A stretch of 30,886 nucleotides of DNA from a virus. The stretch lies in IMG/VR virus record IMGVR_UViG_3300048015_000109, positions 1-30,886 of that record; one strand, 5' to 3'. This document shows, one piece after another, positions 1 through 6,250 of this stretch. The notes under the pieces are model-generated. The model did no database searches and was not told the origin of the DNA. It worked only from the letters and a program-made list of their open reading frames with translations. The first letter of the stretch is position 1. Each line of letters opens with the position of its first letter. A program made the position numbers and the translations under genes.

Positions 1-3
1 ATT

Positions 4-1152
4 CTAATAATTCCATTTTAATTTTTCTTTACCTTCCCAAATTTCTCTTACTTTATCTATTGATGTTTGTGTTCCAAGATTTTTTCTAAGAATATTTAAT
101 AATTCTTTTTTACTTTCAACAATAGAAAAATCAATTTTATCAAAAAATGTAAATAAAATTGATCTATGATATTTATATTTCCAATCTTTAGATAACAAAG
201 CAAAATCTTTTCTGGAAATTTTAGAAATATTATATATGTAATGTAAATTATAAATATCCATTACATATTCTTCGAAATTTTTCCAAAATTTATATTCAAA
301 TTCTTCAAATTTTTCTCTATCTTCTTTTGATAGAAGAACTCGAAAGTCATCTGCTTTATCTTCAATAATAATAGAAACTACATTTTTTTCAAAATGAAGT
401 TCTTCTTTAGATTTATGAAGAAGACAGTATTCTTCACTTTTTAACTTAATCATATTTCCATCTTCAAATCTTATAACAAATCCTTCTTGATTTGTTAATT
501 TTTTTGCTAATTCTAATAATTCTGTTAGAGAAAGATCATTAAGATAATATTGTTTAACAAGTTCAATATTATACATTCTAGAAAAATCTTGCAATAATTC
601 ATAATCATGATATTTACCTGTAATATTATCTCTTATTCCTAAAAGGACTAATCTATCAAAAGGATGATCAATAACAATTTTATTTTTTCTAGAACAAAAT
701 TCAAAAATAGGAGTTAAACCATGATTCATCATTACAGCAGCAAAAGTATAATATTGCTTATTTTTTTCTACAAATTCTTCAACCATAGGTGTAAGGAAAG
801 TAATTCCTGCTTTGGAAGCCCAAGTTAATTTACCATCAGTAATAATTGACCTTATAAAACTTCCATCTACCTTTTCTAAAATCCAATGTGGTTTAGAAAA
901 ATCAATATTTTCAATTTTTGTTTCTTCACGTTCACCAATATTAAAGAATTTCTGAAAAGGGCGTGACATGATATTGCCATCTTTATCAAAAATTAATCCA
1001 CGGCATTCTTTTTCCCATGGATTATTAAAATATTCCGGAGTATTAAGAATATAATTTACAACAATATAATCATCTTTATAATTAACTGTAAAATTATCTT
1101 TTCCTTCAATATGAGGTAGAATATCAAATATGGTTTCAATTTTAGGAAACAT
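4..1152 (-). CDS. rnlA: T4 RnlA-like RNA ligase 1
   Basis: ATP-dependent RNA ligase of the T4 Rnl1 family, which joins 3'-OH and 5'-phosphate RNA ends and in T4 reseals tRNAs cut in the anticodon loop by host nucleases. The 382-residue length is close to T4 Rnl1 (374). Nucleotidyltransferase motifs are visible: an ECRGLIFD segment near residue 49, motif I as EKVDGS with the adenylated lysine at K94, motif IIIa near FEFCSRKNKIVI, motif IV as EGFVIRF and motif V as IKLKSEEY. The ATG sits one base after the upstream gene's stop, and its Shine-Dalgarno (GGAAAG) lies inside that gene's last codons, so translation is probably coupled. The gene ends in TAG. A kinase domain (24792) and a nucleotidyltransferase (30547) elsewhere in the window complete a possible RNA-repair set. 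Confidence 0.93.
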   Translation of the reverse strand: MFPKIETIFDILPHIEGKDNFTVNYKDDYIVVNYILNTPEYFNNPWEKECRGLIFDKDGNIMSRPFQKFFNIGEREETKIENIDFSKPHWILEKVDGSFIRSIITDGKLTWASKAGITFLTPMVEEFVEKNKQYYTFAAVMMNHGLTPIFEFCSRKNKIVIDHPFDRLVLLGIRDNITGKYHDYELLQDFSRMYNIELVKQYYLNDLSLTELLELAKKLTNQEGFVIRFEDGNMIKLKSEEYCLLHKSKEELHFEKNVVSIIIEDKADDFRVLLSKEDREKFEEFEYKFWKNFEEYVMDIYNLHYIYNISKISRKDFALLSKDWKYKYHRSILFTFFDKIDFSIVESKKELLNILRKNLGTQTSIDKVREIWEGKEKLKWNY

Positions 1153-1153
1153 T

Positions 1154-1324
1154 TTATTTTACTTTCCATACATAATTAAAATCGTCTTTTATACTTTCAT
1201 AAGTTTCAAGTAAAGCAAAAGAGAAATAATATAAAAAATATACAGGAATAAAAATAATCATTAATAAAATAAGTAAAGTTCTTCTAATATAATTATTTTT
1301 AATATTTACAATTGAAATTTTCAT
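1154..1324 (-). CDS. small single-pass membrane protein
   Basis: A 56-residue ORF with one strongly hydrophobic segment, roughly residues 16-40 (TLLILLMIIFIPVYFLYYF), preceded by a basic stretch (KNNYIRR) that predicts a cytoplasmic N-terminus. The C-terminal tail is charged and aromatic. The start overlaps the stop of the upstream HicA-like gene (TAATG), and the stop lies one base before the RNA ligase start, so it is embedded in an operon. Short proteins of this build are common in T4-like genomes, but I cannot assign a family or role. Confidence 0.7.
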   Translation of the reverse strand: MKISIVNIKNNYIRRTLLILLMIIFIPVYFLYYFSFALLETYESIKDDFNYVWKVK

Positions 1325-1551
1325 TAAATTAATTTTCCATTAACAGTTGAACGTCCATTTAATTGTTCTAAAATTTTTCTTACAATAATAGAATTTATAT
1401 CCCCGCAATGTACAGGAATAACAATTTTATCATTTCTAAATGGATGATAAAAAATAGCATGACCACCACTAATTCTTTGTTCTATCCATCCTTTTATTGT
1501 AATTTCTTTTTTTATGTCTCTAAATTTCATTGATATGTTTCTTTTGAACAT
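1324..1551 (-). CDS. HicA-like (YcfA/HicA family) protein
   Basis: A 75-residue protein resembling the HicA mRNA-interferase toxin fold (a small double-stranded-RNA-binding-like domain). The diagnostic stretch is SGGHAIFYHP followed by KIVIPVHCGD and then IIVRKILEQL, which parallels the HicA pattern of GSHH, IPVH and LRKIL; the His of GGH corresponds to the catalytic His. I chose the ATG at 1551 over a longer reading from 1620 because the longer form would overlap the upstream hydrolase gene and because AAGGAA lies six bases before this ATG. No HicB antitoxin is recognisable next to it. It may be an RNA-binding protein without toxin activity, or an orphan toxin used against the host. Confidence 0.7.
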   Translation of the reverse strand: MFKRNISMKFRDIKKEITIKGWIEQRISGGHAIFYHPFRNDKIVIPVHCGDINSIIVRKILEQLNGRSTVNGKLI

Positions 1552-1564
1552 ATTAAATTCCTTT

Positions 1565-1951
1565 TCAGAGTTTAGATTTAATATCCCTAGCAAGATCAGA
1601 ATAACTAAAAGGATGAACATGATCTTTGCCGGGAATAACCTTCACGGTTTTGTCACCATATTCCAATGCCACCTTTTTGACAATACTCCCGGCACGATTA
1701 TTTGCAGGCTGTACCCAAACAATTATTTTACATTTTAAATTTGATCTAATAGATTTTAAATTTTTTTCTAAAGCTATATTAAAGGGATCATTAGAACCAG
1801 CAGAAACAATACAAATTTCATTATTTCCTGATTTCCTGGCTTCTTCTATAATAAAAGAAGAAGGTTTACCTTTTATAGCTCTAATTTCAGAACAATGTAG
1901 AACCCCACCAAGACCCTGATAAGTAGCAATTGAATCACCAAGACATAACAT
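1565..1951 (-). CDS. SGNH/GDSL-type hydrolase-like protein
   Basis: A short (128-residue) protein with the block pattern of SGNH hydrolases: CLGDSIA at residues 3-9 (block I, nucleophile Ser in GDS), SAGSNDP near residue 50 (block III, GxND) and HVHPFSYSDLA near residue 111 (block V, with a His preceded by Asp). The family includes esterases acting on lipids, sugars and acetylated polymers; the substrate cannot be told. It is compact for the family but keeps the three key blocks. A GAGGAA Shine-Dalgarno lies upstream of the ATG. The downstream HicA-like gene begins 13 bases after its stop. Confidence 0.7.
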   Translation of the reverse strand: MLCLGDSIATYQGLGGVLHCSEIRAIKGKPSSFIIEEARKSGNNEICIVSAGSNDPFNIALEKNLKSIRSNLKCKIIVWVQPANNRAGSIVKKVALEYGDKTVKVIPGKDHVHPFSYSDLARDIKSKL

Positions 1952-1954
1952 TTT

Positions 1955-2164
1955 TTAGTTCCTCAATTCTACAACACCATTAAAATATTCATAATAAAAT
2001 AAATTTATATTATCAAAATTTTTTCCTACTTCTTTTCCATGAACAATAATTCCTTTATTACGACCATAAATTAACATAATTATGTCTTCTTCACCTTTTA
2101 ATACACCTAAATAAGGATAATTAATTTTAATGTCTTTAGGATAATGTAAAATTTTAGATTCCAT
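1955..2164 (-). CDS. hypothetical protein, 69 aa
   Basis: A small protein of unknown function with a good ribosome-binding site (AAGGAAA) upstream of its ATG. It is a mixed hydrophobic/charged soluble-looking sequence rich in beta-type residues (IIMLIYGRNKGIIVHG) with no catalytic motif I recognise. It lies three bases upstream of the SGNH-like gene and is likely co-transcribed with it. Confidence 0.6.
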   Translation of the reverse strand: MESKILHYPKDIKINYPYLGVLKGEEDIIMLIYGRNKGIIVHGKEVGKNFDNINLFYYEYFNGVVELRN

Positions 2165-2176
2165 CTTATTTTCCTT

Positions 2177-2542
2177 TTATAGGTTTTCAAATTTACTTGT
2201 ATTTAAATTATTTTCTTTTCCAAATTTAATTAATTTTTCAATAATCAATCCATTTTCATTCCAATTTTCATCATTATCATGAAATTCTTGCATTTTTTCT
2301 AAAAAATATGCATATTCTATAATATATAGAGGAATTTCTTCTTTGTAATTTTTAATACCATAAATACTTAAACCTTCATATTCTATATTATATACTTCAT
2401 CTGTAATAACACAACCTACTGCACATTTTGTATTATTTGGACCACGATATAAACAATGATTAGCACATTTAGATTGAATACCTTGTTTAATTAAAAATTC
2501 ACCAATATATTCATAAAGTTCTTGTTCTGAATTAAAGTTCAT
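2177..2542 (-). CDS. conserved phage protein, RGPNNTKCAVGCVI family (copy A)
   Basis: A 121-residue protein with a conserved core YRGPNNTKCAVGCVI near residues 32-47, a pattern seen in many phage proteins of unknown function. Three to four cysteines (CANHC, KCAVGC) suggest metal binding, but this is not proven. It is a close paralogue of the gene at 4330-4701: the N-terminus MNFNSEQELYEYIGEFLI and the C-terminal NWNENGLIIEKLIKFGKENN are shared almost unchanged. The two copies lie on either side of the dCMP deaminase and tRNA block. Confidence 0.75.
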   Translation of the reverse strand: MNFNSEQELYEYIGEFLIKQGIQSKCANHCLYRGPNNTKCAVGCVITDEVYNIEYEGLSIYGIKNYKEEIPLYIIEYAYFLEKMQEFHDNDENWNENGLIIEKLIKFGKENNLNTSKFENL

Positions 2543-2549
2543 TTTTTCC

Positions 2550-2870
2550 TCATAATTTTAATAATTTATAATGTTGTAATTTTTGTCTTTGATTTTCTTT
2601 TACGGGAAGAATTCCAATAGCTATTATTCTATCCATATCAGATTCATAAAAATGTTCAACCTCAAACCCATCCGTTTCTAATAAATTTGCAAATAATTCA
2701 ATATCCTGACAATAATCAGGTAATTCACAAACAATAATATTAGTTTTATAAGGATTATTAGTAAAACACATGGCGTCACCAATAACCATGGCAACATGAG
2801 CAACCTGAATTAATTGGTGAATAGGTTCTATATTATTTTGATCTACCCAAATATAACAATATTTTTTCAT
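2550..2870 (-). CDS. PTH2-like small protein
   Basis: A 106-residue protein whose N-terminal half (YIWVDQNN, then HQLIQVAHVAMVIG) recalls the Q-x-x-H-A motif of peptidyl-tRNA hydrolase 2-like proteins. The fit is only to that motif and to overall length, so a peptidyl-tRNA hydrolase activity is a suggestion, not a call. The start is supported by GAGAAA just upstream. It lies seven bases upstream of the copy-A paralogue in a tightly packed minus-strand operon. Confidence 0.5.
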   Translation of the reverse strand: MKKYCYIWVDQNNIEPIHQLIQVAHVAMVIGDAMCFTNNPYKTNIIVCELPDYCQDIELFANLLETDGFEVEHFYESDMDRIIAIGILPVKENQRQKLQHYKLLKL

Positions 2871-2880
2871 TTTATTTCTC

Positions 2881-3210
2881 TTAATTTTGTAATTGAAATA
2901 ATTTTAACCAATCTTCATATTCATCAGAATATTTTGAAAATATATTTTTCATTTTAATTATTTCTTTTAGTGTATATTCACCATCTTCATCCCATTGATT
3001 TTCAAAACCATAGCAAGAACAATGGAATGCTTCTATAATATAAAAATTTATACCATCATATGAATAAACTACAGAAGCATGCCCTCCATAACTATCAATA
3101 TCATAGAATGCAAAAACAAATTTTGGTTCTTCTAATTCTGGTTTAACACAAAACTCTGTCATAATATCAGACCAAGAATTAAAATCTCCAAAATAACATT
3201 GTTTATCCAT
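2881..3210 (-). CDS. conserved phage hypothetical protein (HCSCYG motif)
   Basis: A 109-residue acidic protein. The central part reads GGHASVVYSYDGINFYI followed by HCSCYGFENQWDEDGEYT, a pattern I recognise from unassigned phage proteins in which a short beta-rich domain ends in HCSCYG-x-E-x-QW. The His and two Cys could bind a metal. It overlaps the end of the dCMP deaminase gene by eight bases, which implies translational coupling. Function unknown. Confidence 0.65.
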   Translation of the reverse strand: MDKQCYFGDFNSWSDIMTEFCVKPELEEPKFVFAFYDIDSYGGHASVVYSYDGINFYIIEAFHCSCYGFENQWDEDGEYTLKEIIKMKNIFSKYSDEYEDWLKLFQLQN

Positions 3211-3658
3211 TTAAAATATCCTCTCTATTAAAAATATTAACCTTAATACCAACTTCATTAAACATTATTTGGGAAACTTCAAAACTTCTAGAATAAGTTT
3301 TGTCATTTTCTGGAATCTCAAATGTATTTACTTCCTTTATTCCAGACTCAATTATCAATCTTGCACAAGAAGAACAAGGAAATAAAGTTGTATAAATTTT
3401 AGAATGATATAAATCTTTACCACTTCTTAAACATGATAAGATTGTTTTTTCTTCTGCATGACACATCCAGTGATATTTTTCACCATTTTCTTTGGAAAGT
3501 CTTTGTTCGTTTACATCCACATTAAAAGGAAAGTCATTCCAACCAAAACTTAAAATATTATCTTCACTATTTAAGATAATACAACCAATTTTTCTAGAAG
3601 AATCAGGAGAATTTAATGCAATTTGTTCACATAATTTAAATAATTTTTTATTATTCAT
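3203..3658 (-). CDS. deoxycytidylate (dCMP) deaminase
   Basis: A zinc-dependent deaminase of the dCMP deaminase type that converts dCMP to dUMP, feeding dTMP synthesis during phage DNA replication. The zinc and proton-transfer motifs are clear: HAEE at residues 67-70 and PCSSC at 94-98. Length (151 aa) is normal for the family. It overlaps the neighbouring genes by eight bases on each side (ATG within the upstream stop, stop within the downstream start), so it is part of one translational unit. A second CDA-fold protein with a different layout is encoded at 24394. Confidence 0.9.
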   Translation of the reverse strand: MNNKKLFKLCEQIALNSPDSSRKIGCIILNSEDNILSFGWNDFPFNVDVNEQRLSKENGEKYHWMCHAEEKTILSCLRSGKDLYHSKIYTTLFPCSSCARLIIESGIKEVNTFEIPENDKTYSRSFEVSQIMFNEVGIKVNIFNREDILNG

Positions 3659-3905
3659 TTTTTAATACCTTTACTATAGTTTGTTCTACATGATATTCTA
3701 TATCAACTAATATTGTAGGTTTTTTATATATTATTTGATGGACAATGTCAATTGAATCATAAAGAAAATGATCGGAAATTCTTATTTTTTTCTTATTTTT
3801 ACTCATATAAATTGAAGTTTTTGTTTTTCTTATTATATTAAATTTTTTATCTAATAATAATTTTTTTGTCATATCAATAGCTTCTAATATAGAATATATT
3901 TTCAT
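3651..3905 (-). CDS. hypothetical protein, 84 aa
   Basis: A basic small protein (many Lys) with no motif I recognise; the segment RISDHFLYDSIDIVHQII looks alpha-helical. It is the first gene after the tRNA cluster and overlaps the dCMP deaminase start by eight bases. The ribosome-binding site is weak (AAAGAAT). Confidence 0.5.
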   Translation of the reverse strand: MKIYSILEAIDMTKKLLLDKKFNIIRKTKTSIYMSKNKKKIRISDHFLYDSIDIVHQIIYKKPTILVDIEYHVEQTIVKVLKNE

Positions 3906-3920
3906 TATAATTCTTTAATT

Positions 3921-4013
3921 TGGTGGGAAAGGTAGGATTCGAACCTACAATGTTTACCACAAATGGAACCGTTTTATAGACGGCTGCTAAACCGCCATCT
4001 TAGCAGCCTTCCC
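3921..4013 (-). tRNA. class II tRNA, Tyr-like, anticodon reads AUA
   Basis: Read on the minus strand, the acceptor stem GGGAAGG pairs with CTTTCCC, and the T arm is canonical (GTAGG, loop TTCGAAT, CCTAC). The 3' end ACCA is encoded. A long variable region and a 93-base length make it a class II tRNA. The anticodon stem GCCGT/ACGGT closes the loop CTATAAA, so positions 34-36 are ATA. Class II plus this anticodon suggests Tyr (UAU), but bacterial tRNA-Tyr normally has G34, so A34 is unusual. Position 8 is C rather than the nearly universal U. If the loop were read one base out, the anticodon would be CUA (amber), but this places the wrong base at 33. Confidence 0.75.
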
Positions 4014-4023
4014 AAATTAAATA

Positions 4024-4099
4024 TGGTGGACTCGGTGAAAATCGAATTCACCACAACCGCATTGCAAGTGCAGTTCGCCCCCTTGGAACATGCGAGCCC
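4024..4099 (-). tRNA. tRNA-Ala (UGC), atypical D arm
   Basis: Acceptor GGGCTCG pairs with CGAGTCC, including the G3-U70 wobble that is the main alanine identity element. The anticodon arm CTGCA/TGCGG closes the loop CTTGCAA, giving anticodon TGC. The T arm is canonical (GTGAA, TTCGATT, TTCAC), CCA is encoded and the length is 76. The D arm is odd: in the normal register only about two of four pairs form, while a shifted GTTC/GAAC stem is possible; position 8 is C instead of U. Confidence 0.8.
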
Positions 4100-4104
4100 A
4101 TAAA

Positions 4105-4127
4105 ATTTTGAAGGTTCCAATCAAAAT
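4105..4127. repeat. perfect inverted repeat between tRNA genes
   Basis: ATTTTGA and TCAAAAT (7 bp) enclose a nine-base loop AGGTTCCAA in the 60-base spacer between tRNA-Pro and tRNA-Ala. The loop resembles the GGTTCGAA of a T arm, so it may be a tRNA remnant, or a processing hairpin in the tRNA precursor. Confidence 0.5.
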
Positions 4128-4159
4128 ACAGCAACCTACAATCTCTTACCTCTTTAAAA

Positions 4160-4235
4160 TGGTCAGGGTATCTGGCGCTGCCCCAGATTGACCTCCTTCC
4201 AAGGGAGGCAGTATTCTAACCCTACGTCTACCCTG
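4160..4235 (-). tRNA. tRNA-Pro-like (UGG) with non-canonical T and D loops
   Basis: Acceptor CAGGGTA pairs fully with TACCCTG, followed by A73 and encoded CCA; a C1-G72 start is typical of tRNA-Pro. The anticodon arm CCTCC/GGAGG closes loop CTTGGAA, anticodon TGG. Length is 76. The T stem TCTGG/CCAGA is perfect but its loop is GGCAGCG rather than TTCRANN, so U54, U55 and A58 are lost. The D stem is only GTA/TAC and lacks A14 and a well-placed GG; position 8 is G. The elbow contacts between D and T loops therefore cannot form normally. It may be a decayed tRNA, or a tRNA-like RNA that keeps only acceptor and anticodon arms. Confidence 0.65.
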
Positions 4236-4239
4236 AAAT

Positions 4240-4317
4240 TGGTTGCGTAGAAAGGATTTGAACCTTTGATATTTGGCTTATGAGACCAACGACTTAACCA
4301 GACTTGTCCACCACGCA
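4240..4317 (-). tRNA. tRNA-Met (CAU), elongator type
   Basis: Acceptor TGCGTGG pairs with CTACGCA; T8, A14, G15, G18-G19 and A21 are in place; D stem GAC/GTC; anticodon arm TTGGT/GCCAA with loop CTCATAA (anticodon CAT); variable loop ATATC; T arm AAAGG-TTCAAAT-CCTTT; ACCA encoded. The T1-A72 pair and the absence of the GGG/CCC anticodon stem argue against an initiator. An Ile2 tRNA needing lysidine at C34 cannot be excluded. It is the only fully canonical member of the cluster. Confidence 0.88.
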
Positions 4318-4329
4318 ATAATATATTAT

Positions 4330-4701
4330 TTATTCTAATAAAATTTCAAATTTACTTGTATCTAAATTATTTTCTTTTCCAAATTTAATTAATTTTTCAA
4401 TAATTAATCCATTTTCATTCCAATTTTTGGAATTATCATGAAATTCTTGCATACTTACTAAAAAATATTCATATTCTATAATATATGGAGGAAGTTTATA
4501 ATTCATAATATCAAATAGACTCATTAATTCCATACCAGAAAGATAAAATTTATCTGGAATAACACAACCTACTGCACATTTTGTATTATTTGGACCACGA
4601 TACATACACGAATTATGATTAATATCGTAAGATTGTTTTCCTTGTTGGATTAGAAATTCACCAATATATTCATATAATTCTTGTTCTGAATTAAAGTTCA
4701 T
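4330..4701 (-). CDS. conserved phage protein, RGPNNTKCAVGCVI family (copy B)
   Basis: A 123-residue paralogue of the gene at 2177-2542. Both share the N-terminal MNFNSEQELYEYIGEFLI, the YRGPNNTKCAVGCVI core and the C-terminal block around NWNENGLIIEKLI. I chose the ATG at 4701 because it matches copy A's start and has GGAAAA upstream; the longer in-frame reading would run into the upstream gene. It lies just 5' of tRNA-Met on the same strand. Function unknown; the conserved Cys residues could bind a metal. Confidence 0.75.
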   Translation of the reverse strand: MNFNSEQELYEYIGEFLIQQGKQSYDINHNSCMYRGPNNTKCAVGCVIPDKFYLSGMELMSLFDIMNYKLPPYIIEYEYFLVSMQEFHDNSKNWNENGLIIEKLIKFGKENNLDTSKFEILLE

Positions 4702-4702
4702 T

Positions 4703-5164
4703 TTAATTTTCCTTACCAAAAACAAACATTTCATTTAAAAATAATTCTTTATATCTATTTAAAAGATATCCAATTTGGGCATATGTCTTAGTATTAAGAT
4801 AATATTTTCTTTTAATCATCATTTTTGTATAAGAATTATATGGAAATTCAATATAATAACCAGAACCTTCACTAAATCCTGCATTAATAGAATTTTTTAG
4901 AGAAACATTTTCATTAATATATTTAGTACGTATTAAAATTTCATCTACTACATATTTATTATTAAATTGATCATTAACATTTTTTTCTTTTACCAATTCA
5001 AATCTAAAAGAAAAAAAGTAATGATTTGGTATTTCTTCAAGATATAAAAATATATTATAATCTATATAAATATCATAAGATTTAAATGTATAGATTTTAC
5101 CTAATTCAAGAAATTTATTATCAATATTATTGATACAGCGAATTTGATTACCATCTTTAAACAT
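4703..5164 (-). CDS. hypothetical protein with N-terminal SH3-like phage domain
   Basis: A 153-residue protein. The first ~55 residues (DGNQIRCINNIDNKFLELGK, then IYTFKSY, ending in FRFELV) follow a pattern frequent in small phage proteins: G-x-x-I/V-R-C-I near the start, LxxGKxYTV in the middle and RFE-L/V at the end, probably a small beta barrel. The C-terminal ~95 residues are not recognised. A good Shine-Dalgarno (GGAGAAA) precedes the ATG. Confidence 0.6.
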   Translation of the reverse strand: MFKDGNQIRCINNIDNKFLELGKIYTFKSYDIYIDYNIFLYLEEIPNHYFFSFRFELVKEKNVNDQFNNKYVVDEILIRTKYINENVSLKNSINAGFSEGSGYYIEFPYNSYTKMMIKRKYYLNTKTYAQIGYLLNRYKELFLNEMFVFGKEN

Positions 5165-5182
5165 TTTATTTCTCCTATAAAA

Positions 5183-5560
5183 TTATTTTCTTAAATCTTT
5201 AAGGCGTAAAGCCACTAATTCTTTTTCTGTAAAAGAAGATTTTAAATAAAGGCCAATATAATATTCAACAATTTCTCCATTTTCAACTTTCATTTCAAAT
5301 TGTCCATCAATATAATGTTTTTGTTTTTCATCTTCATTACAATCTTCTGTACAAATACAATCTATATATAAACAATCTTCTTTCGTTAATTTATATTCCG
5401 TATTCCAATTTTTAGAGTCCTCAAATAATTCTTTATCAAATTTAATTATTTTTTCAGACCATGGTTCCATACAATCAAAACCACTATCAACAATAACTAC
5501 AACACCTTGATTACCTTCTGAGAATTTAAGATATGGTTTTCCATTCGTATCATGTGACAT
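5183..5560 (-). CDS. conserved phage hypothetical protein, 125 aa
   Basis: First gene of the minus-strand operon, starting 101 bases from the divergent plus-strand gene, with a strong GGAGAG Shine-Dalgarno. The middle is cysteine-rich (DCLYIDCICTEDCNEDE) followed by KHYIDGQFEM and IGLYLKSSF. I recognise the general arrangement (DSGFDC near the N-terminus, then a 'HYIDGQ' segment) from unassigned phage proteins, possibly metal binding. Function unknown. Confidence 0.6.
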   Translation of the reverse strand: MSHDTNGKPYLKFSEGNQGVVVIVDSGFDCMEPWSEKIIKFDKELFEDSKNWNTEYKLTKEDCLYIDCICTEDCNEDEKQKHYIDGQFEMKVENGEIVEYYIGLYLKSSFTEKELVALRLKDLRK

Positions 5561-5610
5561 TTTTCTCTCCTAAAAATCAACAATTTCAGTTTCCCATGAA
5601 AGAATTTGTT

Positions 5611-5616
5611 TGTCAA
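5611..5616 (-). promoter_or_regulatory. possible -35 element for the minus-strand operon
   Basis: On the minus strand a perfect TTGACA occurs 51 bases upstream of the first ATG (5560). No good -10 hexamer sits 16-18 bases downstream (GAAACT at 17), so the assignment is weak. It might be a promoter needing a phage activator, or chance. Confidence 0.3.
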
Positions 5617-5630
5617 GTCTAAAAACGAGA

Positions 5631-5638
5631 AATAAATA
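5631..5638 (+). promoter_or_regulatory. candidate late promoter box (AATAAATA)
   Basis: AATAAATA differs by one base from the T4 late promoter TATAAATA and lies 23 bases upstream of the tail-tube-fold gene, the only clear virion gene in the window. The same octamer precedes the genes at 14064 and 29906. With AT-rich DNA, chance matches are common, so this rests on position and gene class. Confidence 0.45.
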
Positions 5639-5661
5639 TATAAAAAAGGAATATTTACAAA

Positions 5662-6186
5662 ATGACTGCATTATCATACAACAGTAATAGTTTAAATTTA
5701 CTTTCGAAATTAAATTTTTACTTTACTTTACAAAGAGCACCATCACTTACATATTTTCTTCAAGAAATAAAAATTCCCAATAAATCACTTTCTCCAGCTA
5801 AATATCCAAGTCCTTCCTTAAATATTCCTTCTGTGGGAGATCACGTTATTTACGATCCGCTCGAATTAAAGTTCAAAGTAACAGATGATCTACAAAATTG
5901 GCTTGAAATAAATAATTGGCTTGATGCCATTGGTGATCCTTTAAATTCTGGAAATAAATATAAAACTTTAGAAAACAATCCAGAATTTTTAGGTTATGGA
6001 ATTTATTCTTCTCTACAATTATTTACACTAGATTCTCAAAAAAATCCATCTTATGTTTTTACTTTTGAAAAATGTTGGCCTTCCGCTCTTTCAGGACCAG
6101 ATTTTAATACTACAGATGAAACCTTACCCTATATTACAGCTTCTGTGCAATTTAATTATACAAAATATAATATTTCTCTTCCTTAA
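5662..6186 (+). CDS. tail-tube-fold virion protein (T4 gp19-like family)
   Basis: A 174-residue protein resembling the gp19-type tail tube family found in T4-like myoviruses. Visible features are KLNFYFTLQRAP (first strand), a QEIKIPNKSL segment, NIPSVGDHVIYDPLELKFKV (the conserved 'P..GD...fd.l...F.V' hairpin) and DDLQNWLEINNWLDAIGDP. It probably forms part of the tail tube or a tube-capping ring. It is isolated among replication genes and preceded by a possible late promoter box. An AAGGA ribosome-binding site lies about 11 bases upstream of the ATG. Confidence 0.72.
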   Translation: MTALSYNSNSLNLLSKLNFYFTLQRAPSLTYFLQEIKIPNKSLSPAKYPSPSLNIPSVGDHVIYDPLELKFKVTDDLQNWLEINNWLDAIGDPLNSGNKYKTLENNPEFLGYGIYSSLQLFTLDSQKNPSYVFTFEKCWPSALSGPDFNTTDETLPYITASVQFNYTKYNISLP

Positions 6187-6197
6187 ATTTAATAATA

Positions 6198-6206
6198 TGA
6201 TATAAT
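6198..6206 (+). promoter_or_regulatory. extended -10 promoter upstream of uvsY
   Basis: TGATATAAT is an extended -10 element (TGn plus a perfect TATAAT), 45 bases before the uvsY start. No -35 is evident, as expected for extended -10 or activator-dependent (middle) promoters. Confidence 0.5.
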
Positions 6207-6207
6207 A

Positions 6208-6239
6208 TTGTCAGATTTATGAGTACAATATTCTGACAA
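6208..6239 (+). repeat. inverted repeat in the uvsY leader
   Basis: TTGTCAGA and TCTGACAA form a perfect 8-bp stem with a 16-base loop. It lies between the extended -10 and the ribosome-binding site (GGAGAAAA), so it would sit at the 5' end of the uvsY mRNA. Possible roles are an operator, mRNA stabilisation or translation control. No U-run follows, so it is not an intrinsic terminator. Confidence 0.55.
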
Positions 6240-6250
6240 ATGGAGAAAAA

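Noticed and set aside
1514-1919. Two plus-strand ORFs opposite the HicA-like and SGNH-like genes
   Set aside because: They are mirror images of genes with recognisable motifs and good ribosome-binding sites on the minus strand; no ribosome-binding site or family pattern on the plus strand.
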